Below, in pieces: positions 31,390 through 42,714 of a stretch of 64,000 nt of DNA (position 1 is the stretch's first letter; each line of letters begins with the position of its first letter). Both the position numbers and the translations under genes were made by a program. Source of the DNA: an uncultured Cellvibrio sp. (GTDB lineage: Bacteria; Pseudomonadota; Gammaproteobacteria; Pseudomonadales; Cellvibrionaceae); NCBI GenBank assembly GCA_946481095.1, contig CAMLML010000007.1, positions 13,357 through 77,356 of the forward strand, written 5' to 3'. The notes below the pieces were generated by a model. That model was not told the origin of the DNA. It saw only the letters and a program-made list of their open reading frames with translations, and did not search any database.

Positions 31390-31512
31390 CGTGAACTCTT
31401 CATAACGCTTTTTCTGGCTTTGGTCAGGTTGTAATAGCCGTCTCTCACCGTCGATGTCCGGTTGATGCATCGACGTTTCCTCTGCCTTCTGAATTTCAGA
31501 AGGCTTTTTTTT
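31390..31512 (+). ncRNA. Candidate small regulatory RNA, about 120 nt
   Basis: Lies between the promoter above and a textbook terminator, on the strand opposite to both flanking genes, with no open frame of note. Stem-loop 1: CGTCGATG (31449-31456) with CATCGACG (31468-31475), loop of 11. Terminator: GCCTTCTG (31484-31491), loop AATTT, CAGAAGGC (31497-31504), then T8. The 5' part (31390-31448) is rather unstructured and pyrimidine-rich (ACGCTTTTTCTGGCTTTGG), as in base-pairing RNAs. I match it to no known RNA family. Confidence 0.55.
31484..31512 (+). terminator. Strong plus-strand terminator without an upstream gene
   Basis: Perfect 8-bp stem with a 5-base loop and eight T residues. No T-run exists on the other strand, so it serves plus-strand transcription only, yet no protein gene lies upstream on that strand. 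Confidence 0.88.
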
Positions 31513-31561
31513 GTTCTTTAAAACCTTTGAGCAGGAAGCAGTTTTTGCTTGATTTCACATC

Positions 31562-31581
31562 ATCCCTGCGAAAGCAGGGAT
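31562..31581. repeat. GCAGG hairpin repeat, copy 1
   Basis: ATCCCTGC-GAAA-GCAGGGAT, followed by CCAG. One of three related hairpins in the window (also 39769-39795 and 59368-59387). It lies just past the hisC stop. Confidence 0.7.
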
Positions 31582-31594
31582 CCAGCCTTTGATT

Positions 31595-32650
31595 TTATTG
31601 AAGTTGTTTAATGACGTTGATGACTAGTTGCATTTCTTCCGGCGTGCCGATTGTTATGCGTAAGTAATCAATAATTCGCGGATCTTTGAAGTGGCGCACC
31701 AGAATTTTATTGTCCCGTAATTGCTGAGCGAGAGATACTGCATCAGTAAATTCCGGTTTTACAAAAATAAAATTGGCTTGGGATGGCAAAACAGTAAAAC
31801 CCAATTTCTTTAGTTCATTTGTTGTCCATTCACGGGTGAAAATAATTTTGTTGGTTGATTCGACAAAATAGGGTTTGTCTTCAAATGCAGCGATTGCTGC
31901 TGCTTCGGCAATACGATCAAGCGGATAAGAATTGAAGCTGTTTTTAACTATGTCCAAAGCCTCTATCAATTTTTGATTGCCTATCGCCAAACCGACGCGC
32001 ATTCCCGCCAGAGAACGCGACTTGGACAATGTTTGCACCACCAACAAATTTTCATATTGGTCGATTAGTGTTGCTGCTGTTTGTGCTCCGAAATCAACGT
32101 AAGCTTCATCAATCACTACCACAGATTGCGGATTGCTTTTCAGGCAATTTTCTATTTCCAATAGAGGTTTGCCGATAGCAGTAGGTGCATTGGGATTGGG
32201 GAAAATGATTCCGCCATTCGGTTTTTTGTATTCATTTAAATCTATAGTGAAATCATTTTTTAATGGAATTTGTTCATAGTTGATACGAAATAAATTGCAA
32301 TAAACCGTGTAAAAACTGTAGGTGATGTCAGGAAATAAAATCGCTTTTTCCTGCTGGAAAAAAGCTATAAATACCAGTGCTAAAATTTCATCTGAGCCGT
32401 TGCCAACAAATACCTGCGTTGGTTTTACACCATAGTAACTGGCGATAGTATTTTTTAATTTTTTTGAATTCGGATCAGGATACAAGCGCAATTTTGCAAT
32501 CATGTCTTCAGTCAATAATTGCTTGACGGCAGGTGAAGGTGGATAGGGGTTTTCGTTGGTGTTGAGTTTAATAAGCCCCTCTATTTGTGGTTGTTCTCCC
32601 GGCGTATAGGGCTCCAGTTTACTCAGCAGCGGGCTCCATAAAGTTGACAT
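31595..32650 (-). CDS. hisC: Histidinol-phosphate aminotransferase
   Basis: PLP-dependent aminotransferase of histidine synthesis (imidazole acetol phosphate to histidinol phosphate). It has 351 residues from the second ATG, chosen for GAG eight bases upstream; the first ATG (32656) is only three bases from it. Seen are [46 protein letters not shown] and the PLP lysine in [14 protein letters not shown]. No other his genes are adjacent. It lies divergent from mucD. Confidence 0.95.
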   Translation of the reverse strand: MSTLWSPLLSKLEPYTPGEQPQIEGLIKLNTNENPYPPSPAVKQLLTEDMIAKLRLYPDPNSKKLKNTIASYYGVKPTQVFVGNGSDEILALVFIAFFQQEKAILFPDITYSFYTVYCNLFRINYEQIPLKNDFTIDLNEYKKPNGGIIFPNPNAPTAIGKPLLEIENCLKSNPQSVVVIDEAYVDFGAQTAATLIDQYENLLVVQTLSKSRSLAGMRVGLAIGNQKLIEALDIVKNSFNSYPLDRIAEAAAIAAFEDKPYFVESTNKIIFTREWTTNELKKLGFTVLPSQANFIFVKPEFTDAVSLAQQLRDNKILVRHFKDPRIIDYLRITIGTPEEMQLVINVIKQLQ

Positions 32651-32778
32651 TTGCATTTCTCGTTTGGTATTTGCTATCGGGCTGCGGAGTATACCTTAAT
32701 CGGAACTTTTTGCGATTTGCATAAGTCAGAGGGCTGATATTTTCTTTTTGTCTTTTTTTGAATAATTGAGGTTTGGTT

Positions 32779-34173
32779 ATGCGTCAATTTTTGTTTTGTT
32801 GGGGATTGATAATCGGTATTTTGACTGCAGGTTTTACTCAGGCAGACTTACCGGATTTTACGGACTTGATTGAAAAAAATTCACCTGCCGTTGTGAAAAT
32901 TACGGCTACCAGTCGTACCTCTCCGCACCAATTAAACAAAGGTGTACCACCGGGTATGCAGCAACAAATACCGGAGATTTTTCGCGAGTTGTTGGAGCAG
33001 CGTCAAATACCAAGAGAGCAGGGAGCATTGGGTACCGGTTTTATCATTGATGCCGATGGTTATATTTTGACAAATGATCATGTGGTGGACGCGGCGACCG
33101 ATATCAAAGTGGTCTTGAGTGATCAGCGTGAATTTGAAGCAAAATTGGTCGGTCACGACGAACGTTCTGATTTGGCCCTGTTGAAAATTGACGCGAAGAA
33201 TTTGCCAAAATTGACACTGGCTAAAAACGAAAATTTGAAAGTAGGTCAATGGGTTATCGCTATCGGATCACCTTACGGGCTCGATTATTCTGCCAGTGCA
33301 GGAATTGTGAGTGCGATTGGTCGTGCTATTCCCTCCGCCCATTCGGAAAGCACTTATGTGCCTTTTATCCAGACAGATCTGGCGATTAATCCGGGCAATT
33401 CCGGTGGCCCCCTGTTTAATCTTGACGGGGAGGTGGTTGGTATCAATTCGCAAATTTTCTCTCCTACAGGCAGCTCGGTTGGTTTGTCTTTCGCCATACC
33501 TTCCACGCTCGCTTTGGATGTGGTCACCCAGTTGAAAGAAAAAGGACGAGTTGACAGGGGGTGGTTGGGTGTTTATCTGCAGGAAGTGGATAAAGGGTTG
33601 GCTAATTCATTAGGTTTGGATAAACCCAAAGGTGCATTGGTGAATGATGTCACTGAAGGCGGTCCTGCTGATAAAGCGGGAATCAAAGCCGGTGATGTGA
33701 TTATCCGTTATGGATCAAATGTCATTAATCATTCCAGCGATTTACCCCATTTGGTTGGTCGTACACGTCCCGATACTAAAGTTGAACTGACGATTATCCG
33801 CAAAGCCAAAGAGCAGTCTATAGATGTACGAATTGGCAGTCTTCCCGGTTCGCCGGAGGAAATTCAGGCGCAGGCTCCGGCAAAAAATAACAAACTCAAC
33901 AACGATCCGCTCGGGTTACAACTGGTTATTTATGAGCAAAATGAACGAGGGCCAAGTGCCGGTGTGCTGGTGCAAAATGTAAAACCGGAAAGTCCGGCGG
34001 CCAAAGCGGGTCTTCGCCCCGGCGATGTGATTACCCAACTGGCGTTCACTGAAATTAACAATTTGAATGATTACCAAAAAGTCGTGAAAGGTCTGAAGAA
34101 AAATGAAACCTATGCAATTCGTTTCTTCCGCGAGGGCCGGGCAGTTTTCCGCTCGCTGGTGATTGAAGACTAA
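32779..34173 (+). CDS. mucD: Periplasmic serine protease MucD/DegP
   Basis: HtrA-family protease/chaperone that degrades misfolded envelope proteins and tempers the sigma-E response. It has 464 residues. Signal peptide to about residue 22 (TQA/D); trypsin-like domain with H101, D131 and S208 (GNSGGPL); two PDZ domains (about 260-345 and 365-455). The ATG at 32779 is chosen because GAGG lies seven bases upstream; a TTG two codons earlier is less likely. The mucD-lepA order is that of Pseudomonas, and RseP upstream in the window acts in the same pathway. Confidence 0.97.
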   Translation: MRQFLFCWGLIIGILTAGFTQADLPDFTDLIEKNSPAVVKITATSRTSPHQLNKGVPPGMQQQIPEIFRELLEQRQIPREQGALGTGFIIDADGYILTNDHVVDAATDIKVVLSDQREFEAKLVGHDERSDLALLKIDAKNLPKLTLAKNENLKVGQWVIAIGSPYGLDYSASAGIVSAIGRAIPSAHSESTYVPFIQTDLAINPGNSGGPLFNLDGEVVGINSQIFSPTGSSVGLSFAIPSTLALDVVTQLKEKGRVDRGWLGVYLQEVDKGLANSLGLDKPKGALVNDVTEGGPADKAGIKAGDVIIRYGSNVINHSSDLPHLVGRTRPDTKVELTIIRKAKEQSIDVRIGSLPGSPEEIQAQAPAKNNKLNNDPLGLQLVIYEQNERGPSAGVLVQNVKPESPAAKAGLRPGDVITQLAFTEINNLNDYQKVVKGLKKNETYAIRFFREGRAVFRSLVIED

Positions 34174-34185
34174 GTCTTTCTTAAC

Positions 34186-34215
34186 CTGACATAAGGGGAT
34201 TAAATCCGCTAGAAT
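34186..34215 (+). promoter_or_regulatory. Promoter of the lepA operon
   Basis: CTGACA (34186-34191), 18-base spacer, TAGAAT (34210-34215); each hexamer matches five of six consensus bases. It is followed by GCGCGC, a GC-rich discriminator of the kind linked to stringent control. Located 64 bases before the lepA GTG. Confidence 0.65.
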
Positions 34216-34278
34216 GCGCGCACTTTTGCTCCGGCTGTAATGGCCGGAGTTCCCCCTAACCTCAGGTAGTTAACCTCT

Positions 34279-36078
<1,800 letters not shown>

Positions 36079-36095
36079 TTATAAAGGCTTAAATA

Positions 36096-36977
36096 ATGAC
36101 AGAAATACTTGCCAAACTGCTTACCTATGGGCTTCCTTTTATTGTGTTGTTCATGGGGTTGGTCTGGATAATTGACATATTATTTTTTGCAAAAAAACGT
36201 CGCCAGAAAGTTGCGGATGTCGATAAAAAGTTTAATCCGCATGAAAAAATGTCTGAAGCTGAAAACAAAGCCTATCAGGCCGCAAAAGGAGAAGCTGCTA
36301 TCGAACCTGGTATTGTTGAGATTTCCAAATCATTTTTTCCTGTGTTGTGTTTTGTTTTTGTCATGCGTTCGTTTTTATTTGAGCCATTCCAAATACCCTC
36401 GGGCTCGATGATTCCGACATTAAAAATCGGTGATTTTATTCTGGTGAATAAATTTACCTATGGGATCCGTATGCCTATACTGAATACAGTTGTGATCCCG
36501 ATGAATAAACCACAACGTGGTGAAGTAATGGTCTTTTATCCGCCACATCAACCAAAAGTCAGTTTCATTAAACGTGTGATAGGTTTGCCAGGGGATAAAA
36601 TAAGTTACACCAACAATCGTCTCTACATTAACGGTAAGGAGATTGCTCAGACAGAGTTAAGTACTACATTTCCTGAAATAGGATCTGAATGTATGGGGCT
36701 GCGATCACAATACATAGTGACCGAAGAATTACTGACTGACAAAACGCATAAAATGCAAAAGTGCGAAGTGCCGGGTGGATTGAGCCGTGATGGGCATTGG
36801 ACTGTGCCTGAAGGTCACTATTTTATGATGGGTGATAATCGTGACAACAGTGCGGATAGTCGTGCCTGGGGTTACGTGCCTGAACAAAATATAGTGGGCA
36901 AAGCAATTCTGGTCTGGATGCATTGGGATGAATTCTGGAGCATTCCCAGTTTCGATACAGTGGGTTCTATTGAGTAA
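36096..36977 (+). CDS. lepB: Signal peptidase I
   Basis: Inner-membrane protease that removes signal peptides from exported proteins. It has 293 residues. Two N-terminal membrane segments (about 9-31 and 79-97) surround a cytoplasmic loop. The catalytic serine is S104 in IPSGSMIPTL and the general-base lysine K159 in FIKRVIGLPGD; box E is GDNRDNSADSR. Seventeen bases after lepA. Confidence 0.98.
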   Translation: MTEILAKLLTYGLPFIVLFMGLVWIIDILFFAKKRRQKVADVDKKFNPHEKMSEAENKAYQAAKGEAAIEPGIVEISKSFFPVLCFVFVMRSFLFEPFQIPSGSMIPTLKIGDFILVNKFTYGIRMPILNTVVIPMNKPQRGEVMVFYPPHQPKVSFIKRVIGLPGDKISYTNNRLYINGKEIAQTELSTTFPEIGSECMGLRSQYIVTEELLTDKTHKMQKCEVPGGLSRDGHWTVPEGHYFMMGDNRDNSADSRAWGYVPEQNIVGKAILVWMHWDEFWSIPSFDTVGSIE

Positions 36978-37001
36978 CTACAACGAAGAGGGGTTAGGCA
37001 A

Positions 37002-37442
37002 ATGAGAACATCGACAATAAAAAGCCGGCAACTGGGTTATGGGCTGATTGAATGGTTAGTGATTTTGTTGGTGGTTGCTTTTTTGTTTTTGGTTGGATTT
37101 CGTGTGGTGCCGCTTTATTCGGAAAATCAATTTGTAATCACGGGATTAAAAGATTTGGTCAAGGTTGATGAAAATCTTAGCGATATGACGGACGCTGAAA
37201 TCCGTAAAAAGATGGATAATTTTTACAATATTAATGGTGTGCGTTCAGAAGGCGCACAAAATATTGAAATCGAAAGGGAAGATAATAAAGTTCTGGTCAA
37301 AATTGAATACGATGCGGAAGTTAATTTGTTTACAGATCAACCTGTAATAGGCACTGTAAAAATAGTGATTCCTTTTAGAAATCACCTTGATAGTGAATTT
37401 CCCAATGAATGTTGCAAACCACGTAAGGCGACAGATAAATAG
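37002..37442 (+). CDS. DUF4845 membrane protein
   Basis: Protein of 146 residues of the DUF4845 family, found between lepB and rnc across Pseudomonas relatives; function unknown. The N-terminus (RQLGYGLIEWLVILLVVAFLFLVGFRVVPLY) resembles a type IV pilin-like leader with one hydrophobic helix (about residues 15-35), here quoted as GYGLIEWLVILL. The rest is a small soluble domain, presumably periplasmic. GAGG precedes the ATG. Its last base overlaps the rnc start. Confidence 0.88.
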   Translation: MRTSTIKSRQLGYGLIEWLVILLVVAFLFLVGFRVVPLYSENQFVITGLKDLVKVDENLSDMTDAEIRKKMDNFYNINGVRSEGAQNIEIEREDNKVLVKIEYDAEVNLFTDQPVIGTVKIVIPFRNHLDSEFPNECCKPRKATDK

Positions 37443-38116
37443 TGCAAGAGCTTTATTCGTCTTTGGTGATAAAACTGGGTTACAGTTTTCGCGATACCAA
37501 TTTATTACGTTTGGCTTTAACCCATCGCAGTTTCAGTGCGGACAATAATGAGCGATTGGAGTTTTTAGGTGATTCCCTGCTGAATTTAATTATCGGTGAG
37601 GCACTGTTTGTAAAATTCCCGTCCGCACGTGAAGGTCAATTAAGTGGTTTGAGATCCTCTCTGGTTCGAGAAGATACACTGGTATTGATTGCGCGTGATT
37701 TTGAGTTGAGTCGTTTTCTTGTTTTGGGTGAGGGTGAATTAAAGTCCGGTGGTCTGGAAAGGGACTCAATTCTGGCTGACGCAGTTGAGGCATTGATTGG
37801 CGCTATTTATCTGGAATCAGGATTTGATTATTGTCGCAAGATAGTACTGCAATGGTATGCGGACAGACTGGCTGAACTGTCGCTATCCGCCAGTCATAAG
37901 GATTCCAAAACACGCCTGCAGGAATATTTGCAATCTTGTAAAAAACCTTTACCTGAATATCAGGTAGTTGAAACAACCGGTGAATCCCATGCACAACAAT
38001 TTGTGGTGGAATGCCGTGTAATATTACTCTCACGACCAACATTGGGCCGTGCATCCAGCCGTCGCGAAGCCGAAAAACTTGCAGCTGCGCAGGCGCTCAA
38101 ACTTTTAAATCTGTAA
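37442..38116 (+). CDS. rnc: Ribonuclease III
   Basis: Cuts double-stranded RNA, including rRNA precursors. It has 224 residues. The signature NERLEFLGDSLL (residues 36-47) carries catalytic Glu40 and Asp44; DAVEALIGAIYLE holds the second metal-binding pair; the C-terminal double-stranded RNA-binding domain (about 152-224) ends ASSRREAEKLAAAQALKLL. The start is GTG and overlaps the previous stop by one base, implying coupling. Confidence 0.98.
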   Translation: MQELYSSLVIKLGYSFRDTNLLRLALTHRSFSADNNERLEFLGDSLLNLIIGEALFVKFPSAREGQLSGLRSSLVREDTLVLIARDFELSRFLVLGEGELKSGGLERDSILADAVEALIGAIYLESGFDYCRKIVLQWYADRLAELSLSASHKDSKTRLQEYLQSCKKPLPEYQVVETTGESHAQQFVVECRVILLSRPTLGRASSRREAEKLAAAQALKLLNL

Positions 38117-38122
38117 TTGTTT

Positions 38123-39025
38123 ATGACAGAAAATAATATTCAAACCCGTTGTGGATACGTCGCAATTGTTGGTCGTCCCAATGTTGGCAAGTCAACTTTG
38201 CTCAATCACATACTTGGGCAAAAAATCAGTATTACGTCACGCAAACCGCAAACCACTCGCAACAATGTTCTGGGTATAAAAACCGAAGCAGGGATACAAA
38301 TAATTTTTGTTGATACTCCCGGAATACATTTGGGCCAGGATAAAGCAATTAACCGTTATATGAATCGCTCGGCCAACACAGCGATGAAGGATGTCGATTT
38401 AATTATTTTTGTGGTTGATAAATTAGCCTGGACAGAAGAGGACGAAGCAGTTGCGCGCCAGCTTGATCATGTTGAGTCGCCAATTATTTTGGCTGTCAAT
38501 AAAGTTGACCAGATTGATGATAAAGAAACGCTCCTGCCGCACATTCAATATTTGTCTGAAAAATTATCGCCGATTGATATCGTTCCTCTGTCTGCTTTGC
38601 GCAATGTGAATTTGGATCGGCTGGAAAAAATTATTATTAAGCATTTGCCCGAAGCCGCGCATCTTTTTCCGGAAGATCAGATTACGGATCGCAGTTCCCG
38701 TTTTATGGCTGCGGAAATCGTCAGGGAAAAAATCACCCGTCAATTGGGTGATGAGCTGCCCTATGAAATGGCTGTTGAAATAGAAGAGTTTAAAGATGAC
38801 GGGCATTTGTTAACGATTTCTGCGCTTATTTTGGTGGAAAAACCCGGCCAAAAAAAGATTTTAATTGGCGACAAGGGTGAGCGCATTAAATTGATCGGTA
38901 CCCAGGCACGGATTGATATGGAAAAATTATTTGAGAGTAAAGTCATGTTGAACCTTTGGGTAAAAATAAAATCCGGATGGTCAGATGATGAACGTGCATT
39001 ACGTAGTCTGGGATACAGCGATTAG
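38123..39025 (+). CDS. era: GTPase Era
   Basis: Ribosome assembly GTPase that binds the 3' end of 16S rRNA. It has 300 residues. G1 GRPNVGKS (17-24), G2 KPQTTRNN, G3 DTPG and G4 NKVD are intact; the C-terminal KH domain contains [18 protein letters not shown]. The ATG at 38123 is preferred to a TTG two codons earlier, matching the family start. Confidence 0.98.
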   Translation: MTENNIQTRCGYVAIVGRPNVGKSTLLNHILGQKISITSRKPQTTRNNVLGIKTEAGIQIIFVDTPGIHLGQDKAINRYMNRSANTAMKDVDLIIFVVDKLAWTEEDEAVARQLDHVESPIILAVNKVDQIDDKETLLPHIQYLSEKLSPIDIVPLSALRNVNLDRLEKIIIKHLPEAAHLFPEDQITDRSSRFMAAEIVREKITRQLGDELPYEMAVEIEEFKDDGHLLTISALILVEKPGQKKILIGDKGERIKLIGTQARIDMEKLFESKVMLNLWVKIKSGWSDDERALRSLGYSD

Positions 39026-39030
39026 CATTT

Positions 39031-39729
39031 ATGCGCGTAGAACATCAGCCAGCCTATGTTTTACATTTAAAGCCCTATCGAGATACCAGCGCTATTGTGG
39101 AATTATTAACGCCGGATTACGGCAGAATCTCTGTTGTCGTTCGCGGTGTCAGAAAAAGTAAAACACCCAAACGCCAATTGTTAAACCCTTTCCAGAGTTT
39201 GTTGATCAGTTTTCAGGGCGAGGGTGAGCTTAAATTACTGACACATTTTGAATCGCACCGGCGTTATTTCACCTTGACTGGCCCGCATCTGTATTCCGGA
39301 TTTTATTTGAATGAGTTATTGGTGCGATTATTACCGGAAATGGATGCGCACAATGATTTGTTTTCTTTGTATGAAACCAGTATTCAGTCCCTGCATCAAC
39401 AACAGTTGATAGAGCCTGTGTTGCGTTGTTTTGAATTCCGGTTGTTAAGTGAATTAGGTTACGCTATCAGCTTTACTGAGGATGCAGCCCGGCATCAACC
39501 AATTAAACAGGACGCCAGTTATTTTTGTGATATTGAACAAGGGTTTATCGAAGCTGATCCCAACACAGCTTACAGCCTGATTATGAGTGGCGCGGACTTG
39601 TTACTGATTGCGCAAAATGATTATCGTCAACTTACAACCCGACAGGCAGCAAAAAATTTAACCCGTTATTTGCTGAAACCTCTTCTGGGGAAAAAACCAT
39701 TGAAAAGTCGCGAGTTTTTTTTAATCTAG
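39031..39729 (+). CDS. recO: DNA repair protein RecO
   Basis: Works with RecR to load RecA on gapped DNA and anneals SSB-coated strands. It has 232 residues: an N-terminal OB fold (PAYVLHLKPYRDTSAIVELLTPDYGRISVVVRG is the hallmark; key part RDTSAIVE) and a helical C-terminal domain (LRCFEFRLLSELGY). Starts five bases after era. pdxJ, which follows recO in Pseudomonas, is missing. Confidence 0.97.
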   Translation: MRVEHQPAYVLHLKPYRDTSAIVELLTPDYGRISVVVRGVRKSKTPKRQLLNPFQSLLISFQGEGELKLLTHFESHRRYFTLTGPHLYSGFYLNELLVRLLPEMDAHNDLFSLYETSIQSLHQQQLIEPVLRCFEFRLLSELGYAISFTEDAARHQPIKQDASYFCDIEQGFIEADPNTAYSLIMSGADLLLIAQNDYRQLTTRQAAKNLTRYLLKPLLGKKPLKSREFFLI

Positions 39730-39768
39730 GAGACTTTTGTACAAATCGTCTACGCAAATCAAAATTGT

Positions 39769-39795
39769 CGTCATTCCTGCTGTGCAGGGATGACG
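39769..39795. repeat. GCAGG hairpin repeat, copy 2
   Basis: CGTCATTCCTGC (39769-39780), loop TGT, GCAGGGATGACG (39784-39795); 11 of 12 bases pair. It lies between the convergent recO and barA genes, where it may double as a terminator. Confidence 0.7.
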
Positions 39796-39816
39796 AAAGT
39801 CAGGTTGGATAAAAAA

Positions 39817-42627
39817 TTACAAAACAGTTGTTTCTGTAAGTCCAAACAATTCATCAATGTTTTTTCCACGGTGCCAATCGATTATGTCATCTACGGCAAG
39901 ATACAGTGAGCCTACTGCACTGCTTGCTTCATCGTATAATTGTTTTTGAAATAATTTATCCAGCAAACCACTGATATATTTCAGTCTTGGCACTCCACAA
40001 TAGCAACTGCTACCGTAGAGTTTATGAATGATTTCGCCCGCTTGTTCATAATGATTTTGTTGCATGGCATCCATGATGAGTTGTTTTTCTTCCGCAATTC
40101 CTGCAATTAACATTTTTAACATGTCTCTCGCCAGTGCAGGTTTGTTATTGCTGAGACGCAAGCAAAGTGCGATGTCTACCGAGCTGCTTTCTGTATTGGG
40201 TTCGGTAATTCGGTCTTTGAAATTATTGTTTTCGGTTGTATTGGGTTCCAGATTGCGGACAGAAATTTCTTTTTTACCGGATAAACTTGCCCAGCGATTA
40301 ATAACATGAACAAGTTGTGCTTCACTAACCGGTTTGCTCAGACAGTCGTCCATGCCTGCGATTAATAACTCGGATTTTTGGTCGGTAATGCTATGTGCAG
40401 TCAGGGCAATAATGGGCGTCCTTTTTTTGCCGCTTTCCAGTTGTCGAATACGTCTTGTGGCCTCTATTCCATCCATCCCCGGCATTTGAATATCCATAAA
40501 AATAACATCGAAATGATCTTCACCAAAAGCGTCAATTGCTTGTTGTCCGCTATTAGCTTGTCTGACATTTGAGTTTAATGCAGTTAATAATTCTGTTGTA
40601 AATTGTAAATTGGCCGGGTTGTCATCAACCAGCAAAACCGATATGGATTTTCGTGTATTGACCAGATTGTTGTCTTGAGACGGGTAATCAATCTCCAGAT
40701 AGTTGCACAGTAATTGGTAAAACTCCTGATGGGCAACGGGCTTATTTAAATACATGATGGATTGATTGTCAGAATAAGTTTTGAATAAACGTTGATGTGA
40801 TGGTGTGCAACAAGCAACCAATTGACAATTAAATTCGGTTTTTAATTGATCGGCCAAATTACTTAATAATACAGGTGGTATTTTACGTTCATTGGGTGAT
40901 ATATCCAGAATCATCAAATCATAGAGCGCGTCATTCATGCGTGCTGCTTTCATGGCAGGAAAACAGTCGTGGATAGCGGAAATTAAATCCGGTGTATTGT
41001 TCCACTCGCTTAACAGCAATCGTAATTGCTCCAGCGAATCCAGATTTTCACCGCAAATTAAAATTTTATATTTATCCAGATTGGCTAATGCAACAGTTTC
41101 CGGTTGTCGTTTTTCAATACCAAAACGCGCGGTAAAAATAAATGTTGACCCTTTATTTTTTTCACTGATAACTGTGATGTTGCCATGCATTCTTTCTACC
41201 AGTTTTTTGCAAAGTGCGAGGCCCATACCCATGCCTTCATGTTCGCGATTGGTAGCGCCGTCTATCTGGTTAAATGGGCTGAATAATTGTTGTTGCTCTT
41301 CGGGTGTTAAACCTATTCCCTGATCGGTCACTGAGATTTGCAATGTGATCTGGGTTTCCAATTGTTCGACAGCGGCTATCTGTATTTTGATATTGCCGGT
41401 ATTGCTGTATTTAATGGAATTGGCGACCAATGCGGATAGAACTTGTTTAAATCTGAGCCCGTCCCCCAATAAATGTTTGGGAATACGATTGTCCATAAGT
41501 GTGATGATTTGCAAATTTTTTTCATGTGCTTCGGGTGCAAAGGTGTGAGTCACTTCGTCAACCAGTTTTCTGATTGGTAGCAATGCGTAGTCAAGTGTTA
41601 ATTTACCCGAAGCAATTTTGGAGAAATCAAGAATTCCGTTCATCACAGTTTGCAAATGCATGGCTGAATCACGAACCGTTTCCAGTTGTTGTTTTTGTTC
41701 TTCATTGAGCGGGCTTTTCAACATTAAATTGATAAAGCCCAGAATGGAATTGAGTGGAGTGCGAATTTCATGGCTGGTATTGGCCAGAAATTCGGATTTA
41801 ATCCTGCTGGCTTCAAGCGCTTCCTTGCGTGCGATATCCAGTTCAACGTTTTGTGACTCCAGTGTTTCCATGGTTTCATTCAAATCGTCAATGGCCTGGT
41901 CAATATGCGCTTGCATATCCTGTTGCGCTGCCTGCATGGATTCAGTCAAGCGATTAATCGAGGTTGCAATTTGATTAAACTCAGGTGCTTGTTGATCAGG
42001 CACCCGCAATTGATAATTTCCAGCAGTTAATTGATTCAATATATTTTGAATAACTGCCAGCGGTGTGGTGATACGTTGGTAAAGCCGAACAGAAAAAAAC
42101 GCCACCATAATCAAGCATAACAATGACAGGGTGATCGTCAGAATAATCGCTTCATAATTAAATACCAGATAAGGCGAGGACATCATTTCAATTTCAACCC
42201 AGCCAATCGAATTTTTATTATCGGTATCAACCAATGGTTGGGAAAAGCGGATACTGCGATAGGTTTTGCGTTTGGCAGGTGTTACCGAATTGGCTTCTCC
42301 CGGATCGGATGACGGCATAAATTCCGGGCCGGCATGATAACGAACATTGCGAATTGCATCGTAAGCTTCAACGGCACGTATGTAGGGATCTTCGAGCGAT
42401 GCCGACACTATGTGCTGCGCCAGTTCGGTATTGTTTTGCATCAGCGGTTTATGTAGCAGATGTGCAGTTTTTTTCACCAGAGTGGAGGCACGCAAATCGA
42501 TAAATTTTTCCAGCTGCTCAATACAAAGATAAGTCAGTGTTGTGGATATCAACACAATTAAAGTCACAGATGGGATAAAAATTAATCGTCTTACGTCAGC
42601 TTTAATACTGTAGGTGTTACCAAACAT
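39817..42627 (-). CDS. gacS: Hybrid sensor histidine kinase BarA/GacS
   Basis: Inner-membrane sensor of the Gac/Rsm (BarA/UvrY) global system controlling small RNAs and CsrA/RsmA. It has 936 residues. In order: membrane segment 13-35, periplasmic domain, membrane segment about 158-182, HAMP, histidine kinase domain with H286 in SHEIRTPLNS, ATPase (GMGMGLALCKKLVERMHG), a degenerate receiver (ICGENLDSLE replaces the acidic pair), an intact receiver (LLVDDN...FMDIQMPGMDG), and a C-terminal HPt (IIHKLYGSSCYCG). Neighbours cysM-rlmD-relA-mazG match the Pseudomonas gacS locus. Divergent from cysM. Confidence 0.95.
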   Translation of the reverse strand: MFGNTYSIKADVRRLIFIPSVTLIVLISTTLTYLCIEQLEKFIDLRASTLVKKTAHLLHKPLMQNNTELAQHIVSASLEDPYIRAVEAYDAIRNVRYHAGPEFMPSSDPGEANSVTPAKRKTYRSIRFSQPLVDTDNKNSIGWVEIEMMSSPYLVFNYEAIILTITLSLLCLIMVAFFSVRLYQRITTPLAVIQNILNQLTAGNYQLRVPDQQAPEFNQIATSINRLTESMQAAQQDMQAHIDQAIDDLNETMETLESQNVELDIARKEALEASRIKSEFLANTSHEIRTPLNSILGFINLMLKSPLNEEQKQQLETVRDSAMHLQTVMNGILDFSKIASGKLTLDYALLPIRKLVDEVTHTFAPEAHEKNLQIITLMDNRIPKHLLGDGLRFKQVLSALVANSIKYSNTGNIKIQIAAVEQLETQITLQISVTDQGIGLTPEEQQQLFSPFNQIDGATNREHEGMGMGLALCKKLVERMHGNITVISEKNKGSTFIFTARFGIEKRQPETVALANLDKYKILICGENLDSLEQLRLLLSEWNNTPDLISAIHDCFPAMKAARMNDALYDLMILDISPNERKIPPVLLSNLADQLKTEFNCQLVACCTPSHQRLFKTYSDNQSIMYLNKPVAHQEFYQLLCNYLEIDYPSQDNNLVNTRKSISVLLVDDNPANLQFTTELLTALNSNVRQANSGQQAIDAFGEDHFDVIFMDIQMPGMDGIEATRRIRQLESGKKRTPIIALTAHSITDQKSELLIAGMDDCLSKPVSEAQLVHVINRWASLSGKKEISVRNLEPNTTENNNFKDRITEPNTESSSVDIALCLRLSNNKPALARDMLKMLIAGIAEEKQLIMDAMQQNHYEQAGEIIHKLYGSSCYCGVPRLKYISGLLDKLFQKQLYDEASSAVGSLYLAVDDIIDWHRGKNIDELFGLTETTVL

Positions 42628-42714
42628 AATAAGTCCTTACTTCCGAGTTTCATCGCCCTGGGTTCGAAGGTAGAATAGCTGCCCTTCATACCAGACTGCA
42701 ATCCGAGATTGATT

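Larger units (their letters stand above)
31214..31594. other. 381-base gene-free stretch between the unknown gene and hisC
   Basis: No convincing protein gene. It contains a plus-strand promoter with a palindromic operator, two stem-loops and a strong terminator (described separately as a candidate small RNA), plus a GCAGG-type hairpin at 31562-31581. Confidence 0.7.
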
